Assembly: GCA_023432465.1 (NCBI GenBank)
Contig: JAEYUO010000014.1
Span: 1 to 20,438, forward strand
Source: Planctomycetota bacterium
GTDB taxonomy: Bacteria; Planctomycetota; Phycisphaerae; Phycisphaerales; UBA1924
DNA: 20,438 nt
Reading direction: 5' to 3'
Shown here: positions 1 through 6,578 of the stretch, in pieces
Layout of the letters: each line of letters opens with the position of its first letter
How positions within the stretch are numbered: the stretch's first letter is position 1
Made by a program: the position numbers and the translations under genes
The notes under the pieces: model-generated
Database searches by the model: none
The model's input: the letters and a program-made list of their open reading frames with translations, nothing else
What the model was told of the DNA's origin: nothing

Positions 1-678
1 TAGCTGCGACACTCCGGCCATGGTGCGCAAAGCCTCCCCGCCGCGGGCGGCGGCGGAGCCCGCAGCGGCAACCAGGATGTCGATGTCGCCGATGGTCTCT
101 CGGCCCCGCCGCAGCGAACCCGCAAACGCGGCCTGCTTCACGCCCTTGACCTTCAGCATCGCTTCAACGAACCGCTCCGCGACGGGGACCGCCAGACCGA
201 GCGGCAGGCGCGTGTTCCCCTGCTCCGCAAGGTCGATCGATTCCTTGAGCTTCTCAACGCTCTTGGCGCCCATCCGCGGCAGTTTCAGGATCGAGCCATC
301 GGCGATGATCCGCTTGAGCGATGCCAGGTCCTTGACACCCCCTTCCTTCCACAGCGTGGCCACCGTCTTGGGCCCAAGCCCGGGGATGTTCATCAGCGCG
401 AGCACGCCCGCGGGAACTTTGGCCTCCAACTCCACCAACTCGCTCATCTTCCCCGTCTTGGCAAACTCCGCGATCTTGTCGGCGATCTTTGGTCCGATGC
501 CCTCAAGGGCACGGAGCTTGGCCGGGTCATCCGCGATGGTCGCGATGTCGATCGACAACCCCTCAACGATCCGCGCTGCGCGGTCGTGGGAGATCGCCTT
601 GAACTTGTCTTCGCCGAGCAGGTCCTGCAGCCGCGCAATGCGTGAGAGTCGTTCCGCCACCGCTTCGTTCATACTCAT
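1..678 (-). CDS. polX: DNA polymerase/3'-5' exonuclease PolX, N-terminal part (cut by window edge)
   Basis: This is the first 226 residues of a family X DNA polymerase, a gap-filling repair enzyme; bacterial PolX usually adds a C-terminal PHP exonuclease domain, which would lie beyond position 1. Residues 1-85 form the N-terminal 8-kDa-like domain with a helix-hairpin-helix at about 57-68 (LEGIGPKIADKI). A second follows at 97-108 (NIPGLGPKTVATL) and a third near 133-146 (LPRMGAKSVEKL). The nucleotidyltransferase signature GSLRRGRETIGDIDIL begins at residue 187, with Asp198 and Asp200 as the expected metal ligands. The ATG at 678 is preferred; an ATG two codons later (672) is possible. No good Shine-Dalgarno precedes it, but a TACGAT hexamer ends 6 nt before the ATG. 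It lies 39 nt after recG on the same strand, so the two may be co-transcribed. The family call is firm. Confidence 0.93.
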   Translation of the reverse strand, partial: MSMNEAVAERLSRIARLQDLLGEDKFKAISHDRAARIVEGLSIDIATIADDPAKLRALEGIGPKIADKIAEFAKTGKMSELVELEAKVPAGVLALMNIPGLGPKTVATLWKEGGVKDLASLKRIIADGSILKLPRMGAKSVEKLKESIDLAEQGNTRLPLGLAVPVAERFVEAMLKVKGVKQAAFAGSLRRGRETIGDIDILVAAAGSAAARGGEALRTMAGVSQL

Positions 679-684
679 GGCCGG

Positions 685-690
685 ATCGTA
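685..690 (-). promoter_or_regulatory. Possible -10 element directly upstream of polX
   Basis: On the minus strand TACGAT matches the TATAAT consensus at four of six positions and is followed by 6 nt and then the polX ATG. A transcript starting about 7 nt after the hexamer would begin at or next to the start codon, so the message would be leaderless. No -35 match is seen 16-18 nt upstream. This is inferred from spacing and could be chance. Confidence 0.25.
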
Positions 691-717
691 GAGAGGCGCG
701 GGCGTGCGGGGACGCGA

Positions 718-2901
718 TCACCCGACGTCGCCAAGGCCCAGCCACTTCCCATGCAGCCGCAGCAGCCGCTTGCGGAGCAGGTCCTCCCCCGGCAGCTTGA
801 GCTCCGGAGACCGCTCGATCCACGCCGCGGCATCGCGCCGGGCCATGACCAGCAGCTCGCGGTCGCGCATGAGGTCCGCGACCTTGAACGGCGGCGCGCC
901 CGCCTGCTTCTGGCCGAAGACCTCGCCCGGCCCGCGGATCTCCAGGTCCCTTTCCGCCAGCACAAAGCCGTCGGTCGTCTTGGCCATCGCCGCGAGGCGC
1001 AGCTCCGCATCCGGCGTCTTGGGCTCGGCGATGAGCACGCAGACCGAGCGCTTCTTGCCGCGGCCGACGCGCCCGCGAAGCTGGTGCAGCTGCGCCAGGC
1101 CGAACATATCCGCGTGCTCGATCACCATGACTGTCGCATTGGGCACATCGACGCCGACTTCGATCACTGTCGTCGCCACGAGCGCATCGATCATGCCCGC
1201 GCGGAAGCGGTGCATGATGTGGTCCCGCGTCCGCGGAGCGAGTCGTCCGTGCATCGCCGCGAGGCGCTTGCCCGCCAGCTCGTGCGCTTCCAGCCGCATC
1301 ATCACGCTGCGCAGATCGGCCAGGTCCTCATCGCCCCCCGCGCCCGCGGCGGAGGCGCCGGTATCGATCGCGGGCACGACGATGTATGCCTGATCGCCCG
1401 TATCCAGCCGCTGCCGCACAAACTTGTACACATCGGCGGACTTCTCGGCGGTCACGACCCGCGTGGCGATCGGGCTGCGCCCTGGCGGCAGCTCATCGAT
1501 CGTCGAGACATCGAGGTCGCCCAGCAGCGTGAGGGCGAGCGTTCGCGGGATCGGCGTCGCGGTCATCACCAGCGTGTGCGGCACGAGTGTCCGCGCATCA
1601 GCACCCGGGGCCGCGGCGGTTTTCCCTTTGAGCACGGCCCGTTGATGTACGCCGAACCGGTGCTGCTCATCGATGACCACCACCGCCAGCGACCGGAACT
1701 TCACATCGCCGGTCAGCAGCGCGTGCGTGCCGATCACCAGATCGGCCCCACCCCCCCCGCTGCCTTCCCCCCCGCTTTCCGCCGCGATCCGCGCAAGCGC
1801 GGCCTCGCGATCCGCCCGGCTCATCGCCCCCGTCAGCAGCTCGATCTTCTGCTTGGAGCCCTTGAGCGTCTCGGAGATCGACAGAAAGTGTTGCTCGGCG
1901 AGCAGTTCCGTCGGCGCCATCAGCGCGGCCTGATGCCCCGAAGCCGCGGCGAGCAGCATCGCGTACAGCGCAATCACCGTCTTGCCCGAGCCCACATCGC
2001 CCTGGATCAGCCGATTCGCCGGGCCATCGTGCGTCAGGTCTTCGACGACTTCGCGGATGACCCTCTGCTGCGCGCCGGTGAGCGCAAAGGGGAATCGCTC
2101 GCGGATGTGCTTGTCGATCTGCTCGGACCACCGGAGCGCCTCGGCCCGCATAGTGCGGCGGATCTGCGCTCGCCGCAGGAAGACGCCAAGCTGGAGCATC
2201 AGCAGCTCGTCGTACGCCAGCCGCCGATGCGCTGCCGCGGTCTCTTCCTCGCTCGCGGGCCGATGCGCCATGCGGTAGGCCTCGGCCAGCGAGGGCATCT
2301 CCTTGGCTCGGCGGAACTCCGCATCAAAGTGATCCTCGATCTGCGGGATCGCGGCATCGAGCACCCTGCCGACCGCGAGTTCGATCTTTGCCGAGTTGAT
2401 GTGCTCCGATGCCGGATACACCGGCCGAATCTTCGCCTCGCGCGATGCGGCCTCTTCGTCGCCGTCGAGCACCTCCCAATGCGGGTTGACGATCTGCAGC
2501 CAGCCGCCCTGCGGCCCGAACCTCTTGGCCTGCCCCTGCACGCGGATCCGCATCCCGGGGAAGATGCGGTCCTTCAGGTACGTCTGGTTGAACCAGACCA
2601 GATCGAGCCGGCCGGTGTGATCGAGCAGCACCGCCTCAAATCGCGGCCGCTTGCCCATGGGCTTGATGCGCGTCGCCGAGACTTCGCCCCGCGCCGTCAC
2701 GATGTGCCCCGCCGCCAGTTCACCGATGGTCGCTTCCGCCTCCAGCCGCTCGTATCGCATCGGCAGGTGCTTGACCAGGTCCGCGACCGTGACCACATCC
2801 AGCCTCGCCAGCGCCTCCGCCCAGATCGGACGGATCGCCCGCACACGCGCCAGGGGCGTCGTGAGCGAGATCTCCGTGGTGCCTTCGGGCTCTGGCGGCA
2901 T
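718..2901 (-). CDS. recG: ATP-dependent DNA helicase RecG
   Basis: RecG is a monomeric superfamily 2 helicase that reverses stalled replication forks and branch-migrates Holliday junctions. The protein has 727 residues from the ATG at 2901, a little longer than usual. The N-terminal wedge/OB domain spans about 60-145. Helicase motifs follow in order: Walker A GDVGSGKT (301-308), DEQH box (411-414), MTATPIPR (446-453), the RecG-typical DELPPGR, and motif VI QLRGRVGRG (ending about 615). Two small glycine- or alanine-rich insertions occur near 375-387 and 516-527. A GTG two codons upstream (2907) is an alternative start, but the ATG sits 8 nt after a CATACT hexamer, which fits the leaderless pattern seen elsewhere here. 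polX follows 39 nt downstream on the same strand. The identification is firm. Confidence 0.97.
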   Translation of the reverse strand: MPPEPEGTTEISLTTPLARVRAIRPIWAEALARLDVVTVADLVKHLPMRYERLEAEATIGELAAGHIVTARGEVSATRIKPMGKRPRFEAVLLDHTGRLDLVWFNQTYLKDRIFPGMRIRVQGQAKRFGPQGGWLQIVNPHWEVLDGDEEAASREAKIRPVYPASEHINSAKIELAVGRVLDAAIPQIEDHFDAEFRRAKEMPSLAEAYRMAHRPASEEETAAAHRRLAYDELLMLQLGVFLRRAQIRRTMRAEALRWSEQIDKHIRERFPFALTGAQQRVIREVVEDLTHDGPANRLIQGDVGSGKTVIALYAMLLAAASGHQAALMAPTELLAEQHFLSISETLKGSKQKIELLTGAMSRADREAALARIAAESGGEGSGGGGADLVIGTHALLTGDVKFRSLAVVVIDEQHRFGVHQRAVLKGKTAAAPGADARTLVPHTLVMTATPIPRTLALTLLGDLDVSTIDELPPGRSPIATRVVTAEKSADVYKFVRQRLDTGDQAYIVVPAIDTGASAAGAGGDEDLADLRSVMMRLEAHELAGKRLAAMHGRLAPRTRDHIMHRFRAGMIDALVATTVIEVGVDVPNATVMVIEHADMFGLAQLHQLRGRVGRGKKRSVCVLIAEPKTPDAELRLAAMAKTTDGFVLAERDLEIRGPGEVFGQKQAGAPPFKVADLMRDRELLVMARRDAAAWIERSPELKLPGEDLLRKRLLRLHGKWLGLGDVG

Positions 2902-2954
2902 GCACACACAGTATGTGGTTTGCGGCCACCTCCCGCAGGCGATAGCCTGTACCC
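2902..2954. promoter_or_regulatory. Divergent recG / DUF695-RraB promoter region with an inverted repeat
   Basis: Only 53 nt separate the two divergent starts. For the plus-strand gene, TTGCGG (2920-2925), a 17-nt spacer and TAGCCT (2943-2948) make a weak promoter whose predicted transcription start falls on the ATG at 2955. For recG, CATACT (2915-2910 on the minus strand) lies 8 nt before the ATG. An exact inverted repeat CAGGC-GATA-GCCTG (2936-2949) covers the plus-strand -10 box and could be an operator. Neither gene has a clear Shine-Dalgarno. The promoters are inferred from spacing; the repeat is seen directly. Confidence 0.35.
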
Positions 2955-3713
2955 ATGCCTGAGCACGAAGAGAACTGGCGGTCGTACCCGATCGAGTCCG
3001 AGGACACGATGGGGTTCACCATGACCGACCTCGGCTGGACCGATGCCTCGACCGAGCACCCCTGGTGCCTGCGTCTTTCGGTCGAACTCGCCGACCCCGG
3101 TCCGGAGGGCCTTGGCGGCAGTGACGAGATGGAACAGCTCTCCGAGGGTGAGGACGCCTTCCTGGAAGCCGTGGCCGCGAGCGGCATCATCCACGTCGCC
3201 CGCGTTCGGCTCGGCGGCGAGGTCGCCTGGTTCCTCTACGCGCCATCGGAGGAAGTTCTCGAAGACCTCGGAAACTCCGCCGCGCAAGCCCTGCAGCGCG
3301 ATGTTTCCATCGGCGCGCAGCACGACCCGGAGTGGAACATCTACGCCAGCCTGCTCCCCAGCCCCGCGGTCGAGCGCTGGATCGGCGACTGCGATGTCAT
3401 CGATGCTCTCGAGCAGCACGGAGACCCCCTCACCACGCCGCGGGAAGTGAATCACTACGCGTACTTCGAGGACCGTGCAACCGCTCAGAGCTATGCCATG
3501 GCCGCGGAGGAAGAGGGCTTTGAGATCAAGGTCAACGACCCCGATCAAGAGTCCGACCGCTTTGGCGTCATCCTGACCCACCAGAGCGCGGTCGATCTCG
3601 ACACCATCAGCGAGATCACCCAGCGTCTGTCCGAGCGCGCCGATGAACTCGATGGCGAGTACGACGGGTGGGAGTGCCGGCTGGTCAAAGGCGAGGGCGG
3701 AACGCTGAACTGA
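2955..3713 (+). CDS. DUF695 and RraB-family two-domain protein
   Basis: This 252-residue soluble, acidic protein joins two known domains. Residues about 7-140 resemble DUF695, with an opening WRSYPIESED, a WFLYAPSEE segment near 92 and HDPEWNIYASLLPS near 123. Residues about 150-245 resemble RraB, with HGDPLTTPREVNHYAYFED, an alanine- and glutamate-rich helix and EYDGWECRLV near the end. RraB in Escherichia coli binds RNase E and modulates mRNA decay; whether this protein touches an RNase is unknown. There is no signal peptide or membrane segment. The start is the ATG 6 nt after a TAGCCT hexamer, without a Shine-Dalgarno. The gene is divergent from recG and ends 12 nt from the convergent DUF971 gene, leaving no room for a separate terminator. 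The domain calls rest on pattern recognition and the role is inferred. Confidence 0.8.
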   Translation: MPEHEENWRSYPIESEDTMGFTMTDLGWTDASTEHPWCLRLSVELADPGPEGLGGSDEMEQLSEGEDAFLEAVAASGIIHVARVRLGGEVAWFLYAPSEEVLEDLGNSAAQALQRDVSIGAQHDPEWNIYASLLPSPAVERWIGDCDVIDALEQHGDPLTTPREVNHYAYFEDRATAQSYAMAAEEEGFEIKVNDPDQESDRFGVILTHQSAVDLDTISEITQRLSERADELDGEYDGWECRLVKGEGGTLN

Positions 3714-3725
3714 TGCGATGACGCT

Positions 3726-4070
3726 TCACCGGTTCTGCGGCTTCGCATCCGCTTTCGCCGGGTCGATCTCCCGCAGGTACGTCCAGGAATAGATCCCCGT
3801 GTCGTGCCCGTCGGAGAAGCGGATCCGGATGGCGTAGTTCCCCACCATCTCCGCGCTCTCGGCGACCAGCGGACCTCCCGCCGAACGCGCTGCGGATGCG
3901 GGCAGCACCGTGAGCGGGTTCTTCGCCTGCTCGGTCCGCAGCTGACGCGCATCGGCCGAGGGCGACATCCGCCGCAGGTACGCGATCGGATAGAACGACG
4001 TCGTCCCGTCCGTCCATTCGACGGTCAGGCCGCGATCCTTCTTCAGGTCCAGCTTGGCAGGTGCATCCAT
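3726..4070 (-). CDS. DUF971 (GBBH-like N-terminal domain) protein
   Basis: This 114-residue protein matches the DUF971 / gamma-butyrobetaine-hydroxylase-like N-terminal fold. It has a strand pair LTVEWTDGTTSFYPIAYLR (about 15-33), then NYAIRIRFSDGHDTGIYSWTYLREID (about 78-103). The family is linked to iron-sulphur cluster handling (relatives occur in ApbC/Mrp fusions) and to an N-terminal zinc-binding module of dioxygenases. Here the usual cysteines are absent, so a structural or accessory role is more likely. Between the two strand pairs lies a segment longer than in the shortest family members. The start is set at the ATG at 4070, since the open frame upstream runs into the divergent pyrF and loses similarity. 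The gene converges on the DUF695-RraB gene. The family call is good, the function unknown. Confidence 0.82.
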   Translation of the reverse strand: MDAPAKLDLKKDRGLTVEWTDGTTSFYPIAYLRRMSPSADARQLRTEQAKNPLTVLPASAARSAGGPLVAESAEMVGNYAIRIRFSDGHDTGIYSWTYLREIDPAKADAKPQNR

Positions 4071-4152
4071 TCCACGGAAAGCGTAAGCTGCCGACCAAGC
4101 CGGCACCCTCGCCACGACCGATGCCGCCGCCCGCTTCGAACCCGGAGGACGC
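4071..4152. promoter_or_regulatory. Divergent region between DUF971 gene and pyrF
   Basis: These 82 nt must hold the promoters of both genes. For pyrF a clear Shine-Dalgarno GGAGG (4144-4148) lies 4 nt before the ATG. For the DUF971 gene, TACGCT (4085-4080 on the minus strand) lies 9 nt before its ATG, a weaker example of the near-leaderless layout. No convincing -35 boxes or operators were found. Confidence 0.3.
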
Positions 4153-5028
4153 ATGCACTTTGCCGACCGACTCGCCGACGCCCTCGACCGTGCCGGCGCG
4201 CCCGTGTGTGTCGGGCTCGACCCCGTGCTCGAGAAGATCCCGCAGGATTCCCTCGATGCCACCGCGCGCGAGGGCGGAGACGATGTCGAAGCGCTCGGCG
4301 ACTTCTGCATCGGTGTCCTGCACGCCGCCCGCGATGCCGGCATCACCGTCATCAAGCCCCAGAGCGCGTGCTTTGAGCGACACGGCTCCGCCGGCTTTGT
4401 GCAGCTGGAACGCGTCATCGCCGAGGCCCACCGTCTCTCCATGCTCATCGTCCTCGATGCCAAACGCGGCGACATCGGCGTCTCCGCCGATCACTACTCC
4501 GCCTGGGCATTCGATCACCTCAACGTCCACGCCCTCACCGTCAGCCCGTACCTCGGCCCCGACACCATCGAGCCCTTCATGCGCGACGGCCGCGGCATGT
4601 TTGTGCTCGTCCGCACATCCAACCCCGAGTCCGATGCGGTCCAATCCCTCCGCCTCGCCGACGGCCGGAGCGTCGCCGAGATGTTCGCCGACACGGTGCA
4701 GGAGCTCGGCCGGCCACGCCGCGGCGGGCGCGGTCTGTCGGATGTCGGCGCGGTCGTCGGCGCGACCAAGTCCGCCGAGGCCGCCGCGCTTCGAGAGCAC
4801 ATGCCCGATCAGGTCTTCCTCATCCCCGGCTACGGAGCACAGGGCGGAACCATCGACGACATCCGCGCCATGGCCCGCCCCGGCGCACGCAGCGTCGGCG
4901 ACCTTGGCATCCTCGTCAACGCCAGCCGAAGCGTGATCTACGCCAAGCCCGCCCCCGGCGAACGTTGGAACGATGCCGTCCGGGCCGCGGCGGAAAAGCT
5001 CATCGCCGAGCTGCGCGAACTCGCCTGA
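4153..5028 (+). CDS. pyrF: Orotidine 5'-phosphate decarboxylase
   Basis: PyrF converts orotidine monophosphate to UMP, the last step of de novo pyrimidine synthesis, in the cytosol. The protein has 291 residues and belongs to the longer type found in actinobacteria and planctomycetes. Visible motifs are VCVGLDP (18-24) with the conserved Asp, VIKPQSACFE (66-75) with the conserved lysine, and the catalytic LDAKRGDIGVSA (101-112). PGYGAQGG near 225 and the phosphate-binding LVNASRSVIYA near 254 follow. The TIM-barrel pattern is intact. The start is fixed by GGAGG four bases upstream. No other pyrimidine gene is nearby, so it stands alone, divergent from the DUF971 gene and convergent with the PEP-CTERM gene. 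The identification is firm. Confidence 0.96.
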   Translation: MHFADRLADALDRAGAPVCVGLDPVLEKIPQDSLDATAREGGDDVEALGDFCIGVLHAARDAGITVIKPQSACFERHGSAGFVQLERVIAEAHRLSMLIVLDAKRGDIGVSADHYSAWAFDHLNVHALTVSPYLGPDTIEPFMRDGRGMFVLVRTSNPESDAVQSLRLADGRSVAEMFADTVQELGRPRRGGRGLSDVGAVVGATKSAEAAALREHMPDQVFLIPGYGAQGGTIDDIRAMARPGARSVGDLGILVNASRSVIYAKPAPGERWNDAVRAAAEKLIAELRELA

Positions 5029-5039
5029 ACAATGCAACA

Positions 5040-5066
5040 CGGGCGGGCCCCGAAAGGACCCGCCCG
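5040..5066. terminator. Bidirectional hairpin between pyrF and the PEP-CTERM gene
   Basis: CGGGCGGG (5040-5047) pairs exactly with CCCGCCCG (5059-5066); two more C-G pairs close inside after one mismatch, leaving a CGAAA loop. It lies 11 nt after the pyrF stop and about 30 nt after the convergent gene's stop, so it can end both transcripts. There is no T-run, as is common in G+C-rich genomes, so strength as an intrinsic terminator is uncertain. Confidence 0.6.
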
Positions 5067-5098
5067 CGCATGATTCAAGGTTCAGATTGCCGATCTGT

Positions 5099-5698
5099 TC
5101 AGCGGCGGCGACGCGAGGCAAACAGCATGCCCAACCCGAGCAGCGCAACGGAGGCCGGCGCGGGGATGTTGTCCGCCGACGATGTGAACGATGCCGTCGC
5201 GGTGTAGTTGTCGGATGTCCCAACCTGGTTCGCGAAGCTGAACGAGATCGCCTCGTTGGCGGGCGTGCCCGGCCCGATGATCGGCCCCGAGAACGTCACA
5301 CCGAAACCGGCAAACGAGCTCGCCCCAAATCCGAGTGCATCGTTCAGCAAGCCGCCGGTGAACGAGATGGTCACAATCGGCGTCATGCCCCCGAACTCGA
5401 AAAACCGGATCTCTCCGGCACCCAGCGTGAAGAACGGGGGAAAACCCGTCGGCGTCACCGTCACGGGGTCAAACTCGAACCACGCGTTCACGTAGTTCGG
5501 GGCGGCCAGGCCGGGTGTTTCGAGCGTCAGCCCGAGGTTCCCGCTCGCCCACCCGCCCGTGAGCTGTCCGCCAGACAGTTGAAACAGCGGCGTGTCCGGA
5601 CCGGTTGCCGGATCGGCAAACGTCAGAATGGTGGCGGCTTGAGAGGTGCCGACGATGGCCGTTGCGGAAACGGCGAAAGCGCAGAGAGAACGCGACAT
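5099..5698 (-). CDS. Exported PEP-CTERM-type protein
   Basis: This 199-residue protein has a signal peptide (residues 1-21: MSRSLCAFAV, then a small hydrophobic stretch ending SQAA). Its body is rich in Gly, Thr and Phe and predicted to be all beta. The C-terminal tail NIPAPASVALLGLGMLFAS plus four arginines (177-199) is the planctomycete form of the PEP-CTERM sorting signal. Such proteins are recognised by an EpsH/exosortase and released or anchored at the cell surface, often alongside exopolysaccharide. The start at 5698 is chosen over an in-frame ATG at 5770 because AAGGAG lies 9 nt upstream and the signal peptide begins there. No exosortase gene is in the window. The body matches no family I recognise. 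Export and sorting are well supported, function unknown. Confidence 0.85.
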   Translation of the reverse strand: MSRSLCAFAVSATAIVGTSQAATILTFADPATGPDTPLFQLSGGQLTGGWASGNLGLTLETPGLAAPNYVNAWFEFDPVTVTPTGFPPFFTLGAGEIRFFEFGGMTPIVTISFTGGLLNDALGFGASSFAGFGVTFSGPIIGPGTPANEAISFSFANQVGTSDNYTATASFTSSADNIPAPASVALLGLGMLFASRRRR

Positions 5699-5764
5699 AC
5701 GGGAAAACTCCTTCCGTACATCTCTCTCACTCCCGAATTGTTGGTCTCTCCCCGCCTCAGGTGC

Positions 5765-5789
5765 CACCACAGGTCTCCAGCCCGTGGTG
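5765..5789 (-). other. Stem-loop at the predicted 5' end of the PEP-CTERM mRNA
   Basis: On the minus strand CACCACGGG pairs with CCTGTGGTG (nine pairs, one of them G-U) around a 7-nt loop. The predicted transcription start of the PEP-CTERM gene is about 5790, so the stem would begin at the first or second base of the message. It leaves about 66 nt of leader before the start codon. 5'-terminal stems of this kind can protect mRNA from decay (as for E. coli ompA); that role here is inferred. Confidence 0.45.
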
Positions 5790-5796
5790 CGAGTGC

Positions 5797-5825
5797 ATGA
5801 TAATCGCTGACGTCCGAAATGCCAG
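5797..5825 (-). promoter_or_regulatory. Promoter of the PEP-CTERM gene
   Basis: On the minus strand CTGGCA (5825-5820, four of six matches to TTGACA) is followed by exactly 17 nt and TATCAT (5802-5797, five of six matches to TATAAT). It is the best sigma-70-type match in the 258-nt gap between nuoI and this gene. The rest of the gap (5826-5956) holds no other gene that I can support. Confidence 0.5.
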
Positions 5826-5956
5826 CGTTTTTCACTCGGATTTCAATGTTTCTCTCGGACTCGGTCCCGGGGGCCGGTTTGGGCCTCTCCGGCCGCCCCC
5901 ACGGGCACTCCGGCGGCGACCGATTCCTATCAAAATACGAATAAGCAGCCCTGCAT

Positions 5957-6502
5957 TCACATCGGCTTCTTCGAGATCGTCACGTCGTAGACCTTCAGGA
6001 GCTTTTCCTTGTCGAAGATCATCTCCTGGCGGCTCAACCCGACGACGTCGTACTCGGTCGTCAGTTCGATCGCATCGACCGGACACGCCTCCTCGCACAT
6101 GCCGCAGTAGATGCACCGGAGTTCATCGATCTCGAACTTCTTGGGGTACTTCTCGCGGTCGTCCCAGGGCGACTCTTCGGCCTCGATGTGGATGCAGTTG
6201 GCCGGGCACAGCGTCGGGCACATCATGCACGCCACGCACTTCACGCGGCCCTGCTCATCGCGATTGAGCCGGTGAACGCCGCGGAAGTTACGGACTTCCA
6301 TCCCGCCCTTCTCGACCGGGATGTCCTCCCGCCGCTGCTCTGGATACTGCAGCGTGCGGCTGGTGGATCCCGCCCCGAAGGAGGTCACGAAGTGCCGCAT
6401 CGTCGTGCCGAAGCCCTTGAAAATCTCGGGCAGGTACGAGGCCTCCCAGCGCGACATCACAGGGGGCGGAACGACAACAATGTCCTGCTCGCGGATCGTC
6501 AT
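5957..6502 (-). CDS. nuoI: NADH-quinone oxidoreductase subunit I
   Basis: NuoI carries iron-sulphur clusters N6a and N6b on the peripheral arm of respiratory Complex I, passing electrons from NADH towards quinone at the inner face of the membrane. The protein has 181 residues with two complete ferredoxin motifs: cysteines 89, 92, 95, 99 (CVACMMCPTLCP) and 130, 133, 136, 140 (CIYCGMCEEACP). The segment TLQYPEQRREDIP near 50 and RNFRGVHRLNRDE before the first motif are typical of the subunit. The ATG at 6502 is chosen because a TATACT box ends 7 nt upstream; an ATG at codon 16 (MSRWEAS) is possible, while in-frame extension upstream is low-complexity. No other nuo gene flanks it, which is unusual because nuoI normally sits in the nuo operon. 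The identification is firm. Confidence 0.94.
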   Translation of the reverse strand: MTIREQDIVVVPPPVMSRWEASYLPEIFKGFGTTMRHFVTSFGAGSTSRTLQYPEQRREDIPVEKGGMEVRNFRGVHRLNRDEQGRVKCVACMMCPTLCPANCIHIEAEESPWDDREKYPKKFEIDELRCIYCGMCEEACPVDAIELTTEYDVVGLSRQEMIFDKEKLLKVYDVTISKKPM

Positions 6503-6509
6503 GGCGGGG

Positions 6510-6515
6510 AGTATA
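6510..6515 (-). promoter_or_regulatory. -10 element of nuoI, leaderless layout
   Basis: TATACT (five of six matches to TATAAT) on the minus strand is followed by 7 nt and then the nuoI ATG. A transcript starting at the usual distance would begin at the A of the ATG. No Shine-Dalgarno is present. It forms one arm of an inverted repeat with the promoter of the divergent gene. Confidence 0.5.
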
Positions 6516-6567
6516 CGGGTCCGCCGGCCCCGCTTCGATGGAAACAACCCCGTCGGGTTTCGCCCCG

Positions 6568-6573
6568 TATACT
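6568..6573 (+). promoter_or_regulatory. -10 element of the proline-rich membrane protein gene, leaderless layout
   Basis: TATACT is followed by CCCGC and the ATG at 6579, placing the expected transcription start on or next to the start codon. The 13-base string GGGAGTATACGGG at the nuoI side recurs here inverted, so the two divergent promoters are near mirror images. The -35 region has no clear TTGACA match. Confidence 0.5.
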
Positions 6574-6578
6574 CCCGC

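Noticed and set aside
751..3024. Open frame of 757 codons antisense to recG
   Set aside because: Arg/His/Gln-rich shadow of recG with no family features and no ribosome site.
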